A DNA stretch of 64,000 nt from Schistosoma mansoni (taxonomy: Eukaryota > Platyhelminthes > Trematoda > Strigeidida > Schistosomatidae). The notes beneath the pieces are model-generated. The model was given only the letters and a program-made list of their open reading frames with translations. It did no database searches and had not been told where the DNA came from. The DNA is taken from the NCBI RefSeq assembly GCF_000237925.1, contig NW_017386026.1, forward strand, positions 1,488,001-1,552,000. The letters run 5' to 3'. Below, piece by piece: positions 10,393-22,500 of the stretch (position 1 is the stretch's first letter; each line of letters starts with the position of its first letter). The position numbers were made by a program, and so were the translations under genes.

Positions 10393-11760
10393 TTATGCAA
10401 ACGACTCAGTTGATAAATCGATCACGCGAATTCGATCAGTGTTATGGACTAGGACAAAGATAACAGTGGGCACTGCTATGTGACCAATCAATTGTTTGAA
10501 TTTTCGTATGGCTAAGCCTTCAATAAACCTCAGTATACGCCCCTCTTTTACACTTTTAAACAACACAACAAAAGCCGAGTTAAGATCAATCTTATGACCT
10601 GTTTCGATTATATGTTTGGCAATAGAGGATGATGGATGTTTATCCTCTACTCTTTTTGGGTCATTCGACTCTATTTGTTTTTTCAACCATTATGGTACAT
10701 GTTCACCCACACTAATTTTCAGATCACCATTGCTCCTCCCTATGTATGTGTGACCACACACACATTTAAATTGGTAAACGCAGTGGGATGTGACACAATC
10801 AATAGGCAGTTTATATTTTCCTTTCTTTCACCGATCACTAAGATATCATCCACATATCTCTTGTAAAGTGACATGTTTCCAATTAAGTCTTCAGACAAAT
10901 TTTCCACATGTGCCATAAACACATCTGCTAGTAATGGTCCTAACGGACTAACCATAGCAACCCCATCAATCTGACCAAAGTATTCGCCTTCAAAACTCAA
11001 CTCAATTGAACTTTATCAGTACATAAAAGTAATAAATCTTTAAGAATTTTTAAGGTGATAGGTAATTTAAGGTTGTTTGAAAATATATAGTCACATAAAA
11101 TGTCAATAGTCTTTATTAAAGGTACATTTGACGTGAATAAGGAATTCACGTGAAATGAGCACATAGTTTTTCCTTTGATATTAATGTCACCGAAATGATC
11201 GATCAATTGAAAAGAATCCTTTACAGAATACTTACATAAACGTCTTCGAATAGGATGGAATAATTTTGTTAGCCATTTGGCTAGGTTATGTGTGGGTGAT
11301 CGGCACATTGATAAAATTGGATGTAAAGGAGTATTTAATTGATCAATTTTGGATAGTTCAGATATAAATGAGGATACTCAGAACCCATAGGTTTTAACAA
11401 ATTAAATTCCTCTTTATCAATAATATTCATGTGTAACCATTTTTCCAGGTTTGAATTTACTCTTCCCTATGAGTTTGTTAATACCTCCCAATTGAACATC
11501 AAGCATGAATTTACTTTCATCACTGAGGATGGATAACATTATATTATAACATTATATTCACATTTGTTCATGATAACCACGCCTGATCCTTTATCAGGCT
11601 TCAACAAGACAATATCAGTGTTTGTTCGTGGTTCTTTTAGTGATTTAAAATGTTGAGAAGTTAACATGCTTCTCTGCTTTGGTCCAACATTATGAAATTG
11701 GTGTGCTATATCCACCAGTTTAGCTTTACACCAAGACATTAATCGGGAATGGTTGTCCTC
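10393..11760 (-). mobile_element. Penelope-like element (PLE), body, copy 1
   Basis: On the minus strand, parts appear in PLE order. At 11539-11739: IVLLKPDKGSGVVIMNKCEY. At 10997-11308: MCSFHVNSLFTSNVPLIKTI. At 10740-11000: IDGVAMVSPLGPLLADVFM and the catalytic YVDDILVI. At 10393-10686: a GIY-YIG endonuclease tail with SSSIAKHIIETGH and RILRFIEGLAIRKFKQ. In the family, RT plus GIY-YIG nuclease act together in target-primed retrotransposition. The pieces lie in several frames. The RT palm runs almost directly into the first GIY-YIG segment (DCVTSHCVYQF, 10771-10800), so the thumb is missing here. A thumb-like piece sits nearby on the opposite strand (11787). The element is broken and not capable of activity. 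Perere-10/Cercyon-type schistosome PLEs are the likely relatives. Confidence 0.85.
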
Positions 11761-11786
11761 GTAAATTTATCAATAGATGGAAATTT

Positions 11787-12115
11787 CAGGACACAGTGTG
11801 ACCTACTGTAGCCTTGGTAGAGAAAAAGCCTGTCTACATCACCTTACCATTTAGAGGTGATTCAAATAGTCTTTCATTGAAACAAAGGCTTAATTCTGTC
11901 TTTCATCAACAAAACGTATTGTTCAGTGAAGGTCATAATCAAAGAAAGAACGAGCTCCATGCTTCATTCAAAACCTAGACGACATGAAAACGATTGTGTC
12001 ACATCCCACTGCATTTACCAGTTTGTTCTCTCCTTAAACCTATCCTGGTAATATATGCTTATTATCCAGAGTGACTAGGTGTCAAATTGTTTTCACATTA
12101 TTTTTATCATTACTA
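11787..12115 (+). mobile_element. PLE plus-strand fragment, copy 2
   Basis: This is the same fragment as 618-965, with VYITLPFRGD and CVTSHCIYQF. It directly follows the minus-strand PLE body, so the two are head to head (5' sides adjacent). This layout is conserved in all units with a PLE. Confidence 0.6.
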
Positions 12116-12130
12116 TCCTTGTCTACTTTT

Positions 12131-12178
12131 ACCCCTACCACCACCACCACCACCACCACCACCACCACCACCACCACT
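12131..12178. repeat. (CCA)n microsatellite, long allele
   Basis: About 15-16 CCA units are present. This is the longest version in the window. The flanking bases TTATTTCCAGTCTAGT found in other units are missing here. Confidence 0.9.
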
Positions 12179-12521
12179 GACCTTCTACTTTTTATATATA
12201 TAAATGTTCTTAACAAGTATATTATGTGTTCGAAATGTATTGCACTAATATTGCACTATCACATAGTTCTGATGATAATCTTGCACTATCACATAGTTCT
12301 GATGATAATCTTCGTCTTCTTATTACATTATCGAAACAAATTATAACGTTATTCTGTATTCATATAAAGGATACATAAATGACACACAATATAATGGGAA
12401 ATCAATGACACACAATATAATGGGAAATCGAACAGAATTACATACGATGTGATTGAGCAACACTCTCCTCCTGTGTATTTATGGGAGCTGAGAGAGAAGC
12501 AACAACATACCTGAATCAAGT

Positions 12522-12782
12522 ATGCTTAAGCAAAGTGTGGAAAACCTATCTACAAAGCAGTTATCGTTTGTGTGTGCATCTACGAAACTCGTAAATTTGA
12601 CGGTACCCAATTTTAATTGTGTTCCTTTATGTTGTACACAACAACGGGTTAGACTGAATACAGTCACAGTGTGGCGTGTGCTACAGATTCAAGCAGCGAG
12701 TCCTTGTTTCAAATATAAGGTGGATATGCTGGAACGATATTTAACTACCACAGTGTTACAAGCTGCAATGATTAATGGCTAA
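12522..12782 (+). CDS. Hypothetical 86-codon ORF of module U, copy 2
   Basis: It is identical to the ORF at 1326 except that LERD reads LERY. No family is recognised. Surrounding module U spans 12179-13361 and includes a small tandem duplication of TTGCACTATCACATAGTTCT near 12250-12300, a duplication near 12380-12430, and a CA run at about 12987-13000. Confidence 0.2.
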   Translation: MLKQSVENLSTKQLSFVCASTKLVNLTVPNFNCVPLCCTQQRVRLNTVTVWRVLQIQAASPCFKYKVDMLERYLTTTVLQAAMING

Positions 12783-13361
12783 ATGTCAATACACCTCCTA
12801 TCCTTATTACTGATGATTGGAAGACAGCATCAGATAATCACAGTGAAGGAGGTCAAGAGAATAGAACGAAACCAAACTGATCGGAGAAGTTAAGTGTGCC
12901 AACTCAACCTAATCAAGCGTTCCTCAATTTTTATGTCACACCTAAAATAAGTAACAATATATAATGAATAGGATAAGCGATCAGCACACACACACACATA
13001 CGATTATTTAAAAACAGTCAGAGTTAATAAGCCAATAAGTGACAAGGTCAAAATATGTGATTTGAGAAGAATGAATAGATTGGTCTGTTCAGAAACTACA
13101 ACAGTTCACGTGTGCAGCAGGAAATTTGTGTGAGATAATTAATGGGTCATGCATGCTATGTATGTTGACGAACAGGAACAAATGGTGAAAGATTATGCTT
13201 TTTAAACGACAATTTTACAGGCAAAAATGGTATTGTACAAATTGTATTGAATTGATGAAAAGTGCAAATAGTAAGAAAACTAATTACAAAATAAACAGAG
13301 GCGTAACCAAAAGTGGTTTCATAAAAAGCAACCTATCCAATGGAATATAGATTATGTTTTA

Positions 13362-15977
13362 TCATCGGAGTACGAGATCGTCTATTTGACATATTTGACA
13401 TACACTTGCAGGCGCTAGAGCATTTAATGCATTTTCAGGGGAGCAAAAAGCATTAATTGAGCGAACAAACAATGGGAGAGAGTTTAACATACGGATAGTT
13501 TGGGGTAAATTATTCCAGAGCATAGAAAACTCACAGGTAAAGTAATTCATGTAGAGAGAAGATCTAGAATATGTTTGTTTCGCTAAAGACAAGGAGTTAC
13601 GAATGTCGTAATGTGGGGCTTTAGCATATTGAATCTCCTGACTGGATGTGAAGGAGAGTTTGTTAAGTATTTTGAAAAAGATAAGGTTAAGTTTGAGTCT
13701 CCTCATCCATAAAGGGTCAAGCCCTAGTTTACTACACCTCGAATTATATGTCAAGACACTATCAGTTCCAAGAGTACGAAATATAAATCGTCTCTGTACT
13801 GATTCCAGTCTTAATTTATCCTTTATGCGCGTGCTAATAAGGAGAAACGCGCAGTATTCGAGGAGTGGTCGAACACAGACTTTGTACATTAGAATACGAG
13901 ATTCGCTGTTATGAAGGTTTCGAGTTATGAAACCTATAAGGCGTTGAGACTTGGACGTTTGTTTCATTATCTGTTCAGTAAACGACAAGTCGTCGGAGTA
14001 CCTAAGTCCTAGATCTACTACTGTGTGTAACCTAGATAACATTTCCCCATTTATGGTAAGATTGAGGTTGAGTGATGTATCACCGAAGCATAACCAACCA
14101 CATTTAGCTGTATTGAGCTCCAGTTGCCATTCCGAGCACCACTGTGCTACCTTGTTAAGCTCCGTGCTGATACAATTTCGAATATTGCTCAGCTCATGTG
14201 GAGAAAATGAGTACACCACCTTAAGATCGTCTGCAAACAAAAGGGACTTACCCACACTAAAACACTCACAAATATCATTAATGAAAACTAAAAAGAGCAA
14301 AGGACCTAAGACACAACCCTGAATTACCCCACTTCTAACAGGGACTGAGTTCGACAATGAAGAGTTGATTTTAACTATTTGATGTCGATCGCTGAGGAAG
14401 GAATCAAACCAGGCTAGTAACGGGTTTTCGACCCCATAAGATGCGAGTTTACCTATGAGAAGTTGGTGGTTGACCATGTCGAAGGCCTTAGAAATGTCCA
14501 GGTATAGCACTAATACTAGATATCCTTGGCTACGAAGCGAATAGACTAAATTAAAGAAGTCAAAATGACATGTCATACAGGATCGATTTTTAAGAAATCC
14601 ATGTTGCGAATCATCAATAAATTGTTCAGTCAATAAATAGTTGGGTAGTTCGTCACTAATAATTTTTTCCATAATCCTAGAGATAACTGGAGTAATATTT
14701 ATTGGCCGATAGTTGTTCATGTCAGTCTTATCTCCGGATTTGTAACGTGGTATGATGTACGCGGTTTTCCAACGGTCAGGATAAGAGCCTGATTCCATAG
14801 AGAGAGTAAACAGCTTAAGGAGAAGAAGTTGGATATCTGGACCACCATATTTGTAGAGAAATGATGAAATCCCGTCTGCACCGTGACCTTTCGAAACCTT
14901 GAGCTTATTTGTAACCTTACTAATTTTCAGACATGTGAAGGAGATAGATTTAATTGAGTTACCAGTCAAGCATATAACTCTAGAAACAAAGTCATTTAAG
15001 GATTCTTTGCTATTTGCAAAATTACCACTGAAAAGGTCTGCTATAGTTTTTGGGTCATATATAAAACTATTATTATGCAGGGTGCATGGTATATCAACAT
15101 TTTGAGTTGATTTAGCACGTTTATTGTAAATGTGGATTAGGTTTTGCACTTTTGAGCTAGTACGTAGTGCTAATAGCTCTTCATTGATGGCTTTTAACCT
15201 ATGTTTCTCTTTAATTTGGTTAAAAATTATTGTTGTTTGTGTGACTGCCGTGAAGTCGTTAGATTTAAAATAACGTTTCTTTAGGCGTCTTAGTTTATTA
15301 CGATATTTAGCTGGTATATATAATTCGTGATGTTTACTAATCCTGTAAATCTTAATTGGTGCACAGGAGTCTAGACAAGAGTTAACAATCAAATAGAATA
15401 TGTTGATGGCATCTGTCAGACTATTACATGAGAAGAATTCATCCCAGTCTGAGAGTTTGATCAGTGAGCGCAAGAGGTCCCAGTCTGCATGCTTATAGTC
15501 TCTATAATTGCAGGTTCTTTGAATTGGTCGGTTGTAGGAGGGATAGATGGGGAGAGCACAAGCTACCATCCTATGATCACTGCTTTCAAACTCGTTGTAT
15601 ACTTGTACAGATAGGGGAATGGTATCTCTACCAAATATTAGATCAAGTGTATTATCACCCCTTGTTGGGGTACGAACCCACTGTGACCAGCAGTACAGAT
15701 TAAGGATTGATAAAAATTCATCATTGCTAGACTGACAGCTACCGGTACTCCAGTTAATCTCAGGATAATTGAAATCACCAGTGATAATCTTAGCGCTGAA
15801 GTTTAGAGTAGATGCGTGTATAAATGCATTGATTATACGATCATTCAAATTATCAGTACTATCAGGAGCTCTATATATACAACCTAGGAGTAGACTATGG
15901 TTTAGGGTATTGATTGATATCCAGATCGATTCTGGTAAACTATTCAAGATACTATCTTCAACTTTGTTAGTTGTCAA
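13362..15977 (-). CDS. LINE ORF2: endonuclease C-terminal part plus reverse transcriptase
   Basis: An open frame of 871 codons. Residues 67-76 are GDFNYPEINW, the metal-binding part of the nuclease, followed by NTLDLIF and SDHRMV. The reverse transcriptase spans roughly 370-650, with NNYRPINITP, DISKAF from about 494 and FADD at about 581-584. A tail of about 200 residues rich in Leu and Arg follows. CR1/Jockey ORF2 proteins are usually around 900-1000 residues, so only the first part of the nuclease is missing. That part lies just upstream in the same frame beyond a TAG (15984-16232). All catalytic Asp residues I can place are present. Activity would need read-through of that stop or a downstream start. 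Confidence 0.9.
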   Translation of the reverse strand: MTTNKVEDSILNSLPESIWISINTLNHSLLLGCIYRAPDSTDNLNDRIINAFIHASTLNFSAKIITGDFNYPEINWSTGSCQSSNDEFLSILNLYCWSQWVRTPTRGDNTLDLIFGRDTIPLSVQVYNEFESSDHRMVACALPIYPSYNRPIQRTCNYRDYKHADWDLLRSLIKLSDWDEFFSCNSLTDAINIFYLIVNSCLDSCAPIKIYRISKHHELYIPAKYRNKLRRLKKRYFKSNDFTAVTQTTIIFNQIKEKHRLKAINEELLALRTSSKVQNLIHIYNKRAKSTQNVDIPCTLHNNSFIYDPKTIADLFSGNFANSKESLNDFVSRVICLTGNSIKSISFTCLKISKVTNKLKVSKGHGADGISSFLYKYGGPDIQLLLLKLFTLSMESGSYPDRWKTAYIIPRYKSGDKTDMNNYRPINITPVISRIMEKIISDELPNYLLTEQFIDDSQHGFLKNRSCMTCHFDFFNLVYSLRSQGYLVLVLYLDISKAFDMVNHQLLIGKLASYGVENPLLAWFDSFLSDRHQIVKINSSLSNSVPVRSGVIQGCVLGPLLFLVFINDICECFSVGKSLLFADDLKVVYSFSPHELSNIRNCISTELNKVAQWCSEWQLELNTAKCGWLCFGDTSLNLNLTINGEMLSRLHTVVDLGLRYSDDLSFTEQIMKQTSKSQRLIGFITRNLHNSESRILMYKVCVRPLLEYCAFLLISTRIKDKLRLESVQRRFIFRTLGTDSVLTYNSRCSKLGLDPLWMRRLKLNLIFFKILNKLSFTSSQEIQYAKAPHYDIRNSLSLAKQTYSRSSLYMNYFTCEFSMLWNNLPQTIRMLNSLPLFVRSINAFCSPENALNALAPASVCQICQIDDLVLR

Positions 15978-15983
15978 GGTATC

Positions 15984-16232
15984 CTAAGCAAATATAAGAC
16001 AACCGCCTCCTCGCTTAGTTTCTCTGTCACAGCGATAGAGTCGATAGTTTTGGATATTTAATTCGGAATCGGCCACTGCTGGATAACAACACGTTTCAGT
16101 GATAAGTATAAAAGAAGGCTTGGCTAGAAAGGCTAAGGTTCTCAAGGCTGAAATTTTGTTCAGAAGTGAACGTGCGTTAATAAGTAATAAGTTTAAAAAG
16201 GGAGAGTGTAGTGTAAAAAAAACCGAGAGCAT
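15984..16232 (-). pseudogene. LINE ORF2, endonuclease N-terminus (copy 2)
   Basis: The 82-codon piece has LLLINARSLLNK, ILITETC and RGGGCLIF, the first motifs of the LINE endonuclease. It ends at the shared TAG and continues in frame into the 871-codon ORF. Confidence 0.8.
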
Positions 16233-16274
16233 CTTTATCGAGGGTATGAGTTCTAGCTATGCCTGGACTATGGT

Positions 16275-17474
16275 TTAATGTGTTTTCCGGATCGCATGGG
16301 CTATAGCATGAGCGAATTGTAGTGCTAGGCCGAAAAAAATCCTTATTTTGGTAAGGTTGTACTTATTTTGGTAAGGTTGTACTTGTTTTGGTGGACAATT
16401 AAGACAGGTGCCTGTATGTTGGGGTTGCGTTGATGGTGCATAACCTAGTATACCATCAGAGTTACATCTTGCAGGTTTATTATTTATAACATTTGGGGGA
16501 AACCATGCGGCACGTTGGTTCATTCCCGTCTGTCTAATAGTAGGCCTGCTTACATGATGATTGTAGTGGCCGTCTCGTGTAACGTTTGAACGAAATGTGT
16601 CCTTATAACCTCCCTTACGGTGAGTAGGGTTAAGCATGGTTTCAGAAATTAAACTTTTGTTTGGTAAGGCCGTTGAAATATTTTTGGTATTCGGTCTAGA
16701 ACCAGAAGGTTTTTTATTTACTTTCTTCTTAATTGGTATATTCTTTTTAGGTTTAGCAGTGTTTTTATGAGCCTTCACAATAGAATCAGGTGTTCGATCC
16801 TTGGCTTCCGATATTACACTGGAAAGAATGACATTAGAGTCTACATCAGATATGTCCTGGTTATCTAGGGCCACTATGAGTGGCAAACTAGCACACTGCA
16901 TTGGTATATCAGTACACTGACTAACATGAGATAGATTAGCTGTACCAGTGGGTTCAGCTTCTGGCGCGATCACATTTGTTGTGACCTCAACAATGTTATT
17001 TTCGTTCATGGTACGCTTTTGTGTTAGTCTTTGATTGGTGGTTTTGTCTGAGACTATACGAGCGTTTTTAAACTTCGTATGCGCACAGACTAGCTGTTCA
17101 GATTCTTTCAAACGTTCCGCTAATAAATGGGAATCAAATCTAAACACGATAGGGCACGAGTATTTTTGATGCTTTTTGTTAAGTCGGATACATTGGCATG
17201 GATTGTCCTGGAGATTAACTGCCTTTAGTATCGAGTTTCTTACAGTTTTAATGGCAACTTTGTCAGGTATATTATATATAACCACATTATTTCGAGAGAT
17301 TATTCGCTTGGTGACTTCACTAGCTATCAAGTCAATAACGGATTCTACTTTGATCCTGTCTTCGAATTCAGAAGTAACTATATCCTTGGACAACAGTAGT
17401 CGAAGGGGTGACAGTGTCTTTAGTTCAAATTTAAGATCATCATGCTTTAATAAAGAGCCCGCAAGTGACTCCAC
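16275..17474 (-). CDS. LINE ORF1 protein (copy 2)
   Basis: A 399-codon frame starting MESLAGSLLKHDD. It has the RNA-binding-like region (VVIYNIPDKV, CIRLNKKHQKYSCP) and the basic Lys/Asn-rich half seen in copy 1. The C-terminus differs: TGTCLNCPPK is followed by a short duplicated QPYQNKYNLTK segment, and the frame then runs into a different ending. The change in the last 40 residues is specific to this copy. Confidence 0.7.
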   Translation of the reverse strand: MESLAGSLLKHDDLKFELKTLSPLRLLLSKDIVTSEFEDRIKVESVIDLIASEVTKRIISRNNVVIYNIPDKVAIKTVRNSILKAVNLQDNPCQCIRLNKKHQKYSCPIVFRFDSHLLAERLKESEQLVCAHTKFKNARIVSDKTTNQRLTQKRTMNENNIVEVTTNVIAPEAEPTGTANLSHVSQCTDIPMQCASLPLIVALDNQDISDVDSNVILSSVISEAKDRTPDSIVKAHKNTAKPKKNIPIKKKVNKKPSGSRPNTKNISTALPNKSLISETMLNPTHRKGGYKDTFRSNVTRDGHYNHHVSRPTIRQTGMNQRAAWFPPNVINNKPARCNSDGILGYAPSTQPQHTGTCLNCPPKQVQPYQNKYNLTKIRIFFGLALQFAHAIAHAIRKTH

Positions 17475-17690
17475 TTAATTGCTTAAAGACAGAGGCTAAT
17501 TCGCTCTTAATAAGATCGATACCATCTGTTCGTGAGTTAGAACTCATTATTAAGTTAGACATGGAGTCATCCAGCAACATGTGTGGAATAAGTCCACTCC
17601 CACTATTATCTGGTGCAACAGGAGTTGCAGAGCATGGGGTATAGGTAAGACCAGAGTTGTTAATATCTGAAGAAATAGGACTTTTTCAAG

Positions 17691-19078
17691 CTCGTTTTTG
17701 TGTCAGTCAAACCACTTTTCTTCAAGGGTTAACTGAATGTTATTATTGATTTTTAAACTGTGGTTTAACGATATATAAGGACTTTGTAATAAATACCGTG
17801 TGATCGTAACGCAAACTCCAAACGTACCGCAATAGTTCCTTAGCTTTATGTAGTGAGGATACAGACATATCTTCAAGATAACGATAACTGAACTCATTTG
17901 ATACTAGATGAGTGATAATTACAGTGTTTATGCATATCTGATGCAAGGCCATCTATGAGTACACATGAAAACTGTTTGTTTAAACTTCAATTAAAGAGTG
18001 GTTTGTATTAGATATCGGAACGTTCTGAACTATGGTTTAAGCGCTTTGTGGCGTTAAAAGAATCAATGAATTTTTCGCAACCGCAAATGAAATTATTTTC
18101 ATGCATGGGTTCAATTCAGTTGATAAGACAATGTTTGTCAGACAAGTTGCCTATTATCTGTGGTCACACATGACCTGAAAAATGAGAGAACTGATCAATT
18201 TTGTTTGTCCCTTCGACATATACATACATAAACACATATTTGTAATATCAGAAACATTCCGAAAGAGTGATCTATTACTGTGAAGTTCCGTCCATAACTC
18301 GTATTAAACTACAATTCACATTCTGTCAACATGACCTTTTTCACATGTTTGATAGCATTTGAAATGGATTGGAGTGAATCTATTTTTGCTGCAAAACTAA
18401 CTTACGATTCTTCATAAAAACTTTAATGATTGTCTGAAAGACCAAGACAAACTGCAGTTGTAAATGGTTCAGTGTTGACTCAAAAGTATGTAAGCTATGA
18501 AAAGCTGGAATTCAATATACAAAGCAGGAATCTTATCTCACGAAAACAATTGATGTATGCAACCACCAAATCTTGATTCAAAGAATGCGGAACGAGTGTG
18601 ATGTCGGTGAAGATAACTGTGGTTTAGATCATTCTTAAGACAAAGCTTTGAAGGAAACCATTGACCCTATTCTACACATATCAACAAAAAGATCATAGTA
18701 GAAAACCTAATCAGTCTTGATGACACCTTTTTAACCATAGTTTGTCAATCATCATTTACTAACGAAATATGGAAGTGTTTAACTAGGTATTGATAAAATG
18801 TTTCGACAGATCACTCTATCAAATTTAGCATTCACACGGAACTCATAGTTGACTACAATGATCACAATATCACTTATGTGCACTACTATTTATCTACGAG
18901 TTATTATGAGCCTCTCTAATCTTGTCGAATTCTTTACATTGAAGACTATTACATCGACTATTTAGTTATGAATGAGTGCATAAGTGTCTGTGACAATTCA
19001 TATACAGATATTAGGTATATCATCGATCGAGATCTTAAGATTTAGCAGTTTTTTACTAAATGTCAAACATTTATCAGG
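17691..19078. other. Module X, copy 2
   Basis: Same as 6471-7866, with only scattered base changes. No gene is seen apart from the two short minus-strand ORFs (17703-17897 and 17743-17952) of unknown meaning. Confidence 0.6.
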
Positions 19079-19596
19079 TGTTCTTCTGCTTCCTTCCACT
19101 TCTTTGTTTGTTTTATACTACTTATTCATATTCAGTAAGAAGTTGTATACTTAACAATTTTCACATTTACATTGTAACGCAAGTTGTACTGTAACATTCG
19201 GAAACGTTCCCATATACTTATAATGTTTATTGTACTTATCATTGTATTTGTCATTGTAATTACTGTACTTTAATTACTGTAACGGTTATCCACAGTTGCG
19301 GATTTGTTTAAACACAACAGTTTCCATATTGTTTGCTCTTGGTTCGAGTTTCGATTGTTCATAAACTGTTGTCCGATTTCGACACAGCCATCGGCTGTCT
19401 TTGTACTATGGAAGCCTTTACTATTCCATTCTTGAACGACGCGTTAAACGCCTAGACACCTCACAAGTTGAGGTTTGTAATTAAACTTTGTGTTTATATA
19501 ATAATAGAACCGCTTTTGTAGACAAATCGTTGTTTTGGAACTTCGATTTTGCGCGTATCTCAATCGGGTCATTTGGACGCTTTGATAGACTTAACA
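19079..19596 (+). mobile_element. BEL/Pao 5' LTR (fossil)
   Basis: An LTR of about 518 bp, TGTT...TTAACA, immediately before the BEL internal region. It matches the solo LTRs elsewhere in the array. Confidence 0.75.
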
Positions 19597-22500
19597 GTTC
19601 TCAACTTTGGTCTCATTGGTGTGGATACAGTTCTGAACTTTGGTCCTAATTGGTAAAGATACTTGCTGTAACTAATTTGGTCGGAATCGAGTCTGGTTCA
19701 TACATCCCAACGATGACGAAAACGAGAAGGATGAAGTACAACGATGACAGTTCCCAAGACACAGACAATTCTAATGCTGAGAATATTATTCCTTCAGTTT
19801 CTAAGGTGAATTCACCTATTTCTTTAAATCTTGCTCTTGATAATGTTTTACTTAACCCCAAAGACAGCTGTTCTGTAAGGGACAACTATGTAGAGACTAG
19901 ATGTAGCATAGAAGACGGAGTTGTTTCTAGGGAAAAGGAAGTAGAAAAGATTGAGTTAGAGATTAGGGAACTTCAACTACGCAAACGATTGTCAGAGTTA
20001 ACCCCGAACTCTTTAAGCCAAGTGAGAAAAGCAAGAGAGATCAACGAGTCATTGGGGTCTCGATCTGGGGACGTAACACCAGCAGCCTCGTTAAGGCGCC
20101 AATACACTACTGCACATTTGAGCGAAGCGGTGAAACTCAAAGCACAAGCGGATAGTATCAAGTCACTAGTTATGACAGCCAGTTTACCTAAGATAGAGGT
20201 TATGAGATTTGATGGAAGTCCTTTGGAATTTTGGACGTTCATAAAGGGATTCAAGGCTAACATTGCCGACAGAGTAGAGGATGATACTCAGAAATTAATG
20301 TACCTGATACATTATTGTGAAGGCGCAGCTAAGGACGCTATCGAGCACTGTGTTTTATTACCAGAAAGAGAAGGTTATACCAAAGCTATTAGCATTTTAC
20401 ACGAACAGTTTGGCAAACCACATGACATAGTAGAAGCGTTCTTAACATAATTGTTAAATGGAACGCCACTAAATCAAGACGATGTATCGGGACTACGGAA
20501 ATTAACAAGACTCATGACTAACTGTAAGATAGCCTTGACACAGATGGGCAGAAATGCCGATCTGAATTGAACAACCGGTCCGCTTCTATTAGAGCTACGA
20601 TCCATACATGGTCGAGTAAAGGAAAAGTTCATTGTGTAATTTGCTGTGATACCCACGAAGTCGTATCTTGCCCACAACTGCTAGCAGTAAGACACAACGA
20701 AAGGCTAGAATTACTGAAGAAGTTTAAACTTTGCTTTAATTGCTTAAAACCCAATCATCGAGCAAAAGACTCGGCAATCCGTGTTGTGTGAAATTGATGG
20801 CTGCAAGCGACGTCATCATAGAATTCTTCACAACGCAGAACCTGATGCTAAACAAACATGCTGTAATTCTACTTATTCTGCTGGAACGTATTTAGGATTT
20901 GTGCCAGTCAGGTTACATGGTCCCACAGGACATGTGGATACCTATGCATTATTGGATAATGGCTCAGACTCGACACTAATGCTTAGTGATGTGGCAAAGC
21001 AGGTAGGAATTTCAGGTACAGTGACAAGATTGAACATATCTTCTGCAATTGGAGCGTCATCTCAGAACTCTGAACTTATTAATTTCGAAATCGAATCTTT
21101 AGACAAGACTAATCGAATCAAAATCGAAGGTGCATATGCTATAAACAACCTACCTATTAAAAGGGCAGAAATCCCACCAACGGACTTCCAAGAAAGATGG
21201 AAACACTTGAAAGGTGTACAGCTACCCACCATAGCTTGTGACAAGGTTGGTTTGTTACTTGGTGTTGACGTTCCAGAGGCCCACTGGGTTATCGATCAGC
21301 GTATCGGGAAACCTAAACAACCCTACGCATCACTAACTATGTTAGGATGGGCTTTATTTGGACCGACAGGTCAACTTGATAAAACTTCAGCCTTCATAAA
21401 CTGTTTAGAAGCAAAAGGTTCCGTCGAGGAGGCTATTCTCAAATTAGTTGAACATGAATTTTCTGAAAATAAGTACTCTGATAAAGTTGCCATGTCCCTA
21501 TGTGATAAGACCATTATGGAAATTACTGACAAACAAACAGTATTGCTTGATGGACATTATCAAGTGCCGATGCCCTGGAAAGTGGATTGGGACTCACTTC
21601 CAAGGAGTAGATGTAGTTTCATCATAAGCAAGTCTAGAATAGCACCCCTGAAATTTGTCAGTGTTTCTCGTCTTGAACTACAAGCCTCAGTACTGGCAGT
21701 GAAGTTGATGAGGCAAATAGTAGAGGAAATAAAGCTAAAGGACATGACTGAAATCTACTTCTGGACTGATTTTATAATAGAATTAAATTACATACTTAAT
21801 ACGACGTCACGTTTCAAGTATGTAGCATCATCCATCAATCCTGCTGATCTAGCTTCCAGAGGAATGTGTAAGTATGACCCTAACCGTATTAAAGCTTGGC
21901 CTTCAGGTCGCGAGTTCCTAACGACTGAGAAAGATAAGTGGCCTGAGTATAGACGAGAAGAAATATTAAAACTCCCAGTCAAGCTAGAGTTAAAGAACGC
22001 CACAACCTTGGACACCATGACTACAGTTTTTCCCCTTGATAAATTTATATCCCATTTTTCGTCATGGATTAAACTCAAACAAGGCACAGCTTGGCTCATC
22101 AGATTCAAATGTCACCTCTACAATAAAACGATCGTAAGGGGACCCTTTACGCCTAACGAATTGGATAATGCCGAGACTTATTAAAATACATAAAAGCGCA
22201 AGACTTTGAGGAAATTAGACAATGGATTAAACGACACAAGCATTCTGATAACATCCTGTCCAAAATTCATGTTATTGATAAGTTACGTCCAATCTTGATT
22301 GACAACCTGATTCGCGTAGGAGGACGTTTGAACTGTAGTGATCTCCCGTTAGAGCAAAAACATCCGATTATTCTACCTAGCAAACACCCTATAACGGAGC
22401 TTATCATTCGTCACCACCATCAAGCTGACGGACACATGGGGGTGTACTACACACTAGCCTCCTTGCGCAAAGGGTTTTGGATCTTAAAGGGAACTACTGC

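Larger units (their letters stand above)
13362..17690 (-). mobile_element. CR1/Jockey-type LINE, near full-length copy 2
   Basis: This is the best preserved LINE in the window, with ORF1 (16275-17474), the endonuclease N-terminus (15984-16232) and a long uninterrupted frame for the rest of ORF2 (13362-15977). It sits in the same flanks as copy 1 (module U on the left, module X on the right). It shares the TAG inside the endonuclease. A short duplication is seen around 16360-16390 (TTATTTTGGTAAGGTTGTAC). Confidence 0.9.

Noticed and set aside
19646-19885. Antisense ORF over BEL gag with a hydrophobic stretch (SSLYFILLVFVIVGM)
   Set aside because: It is a shadow of the gag frame and repeats wherever gag does.
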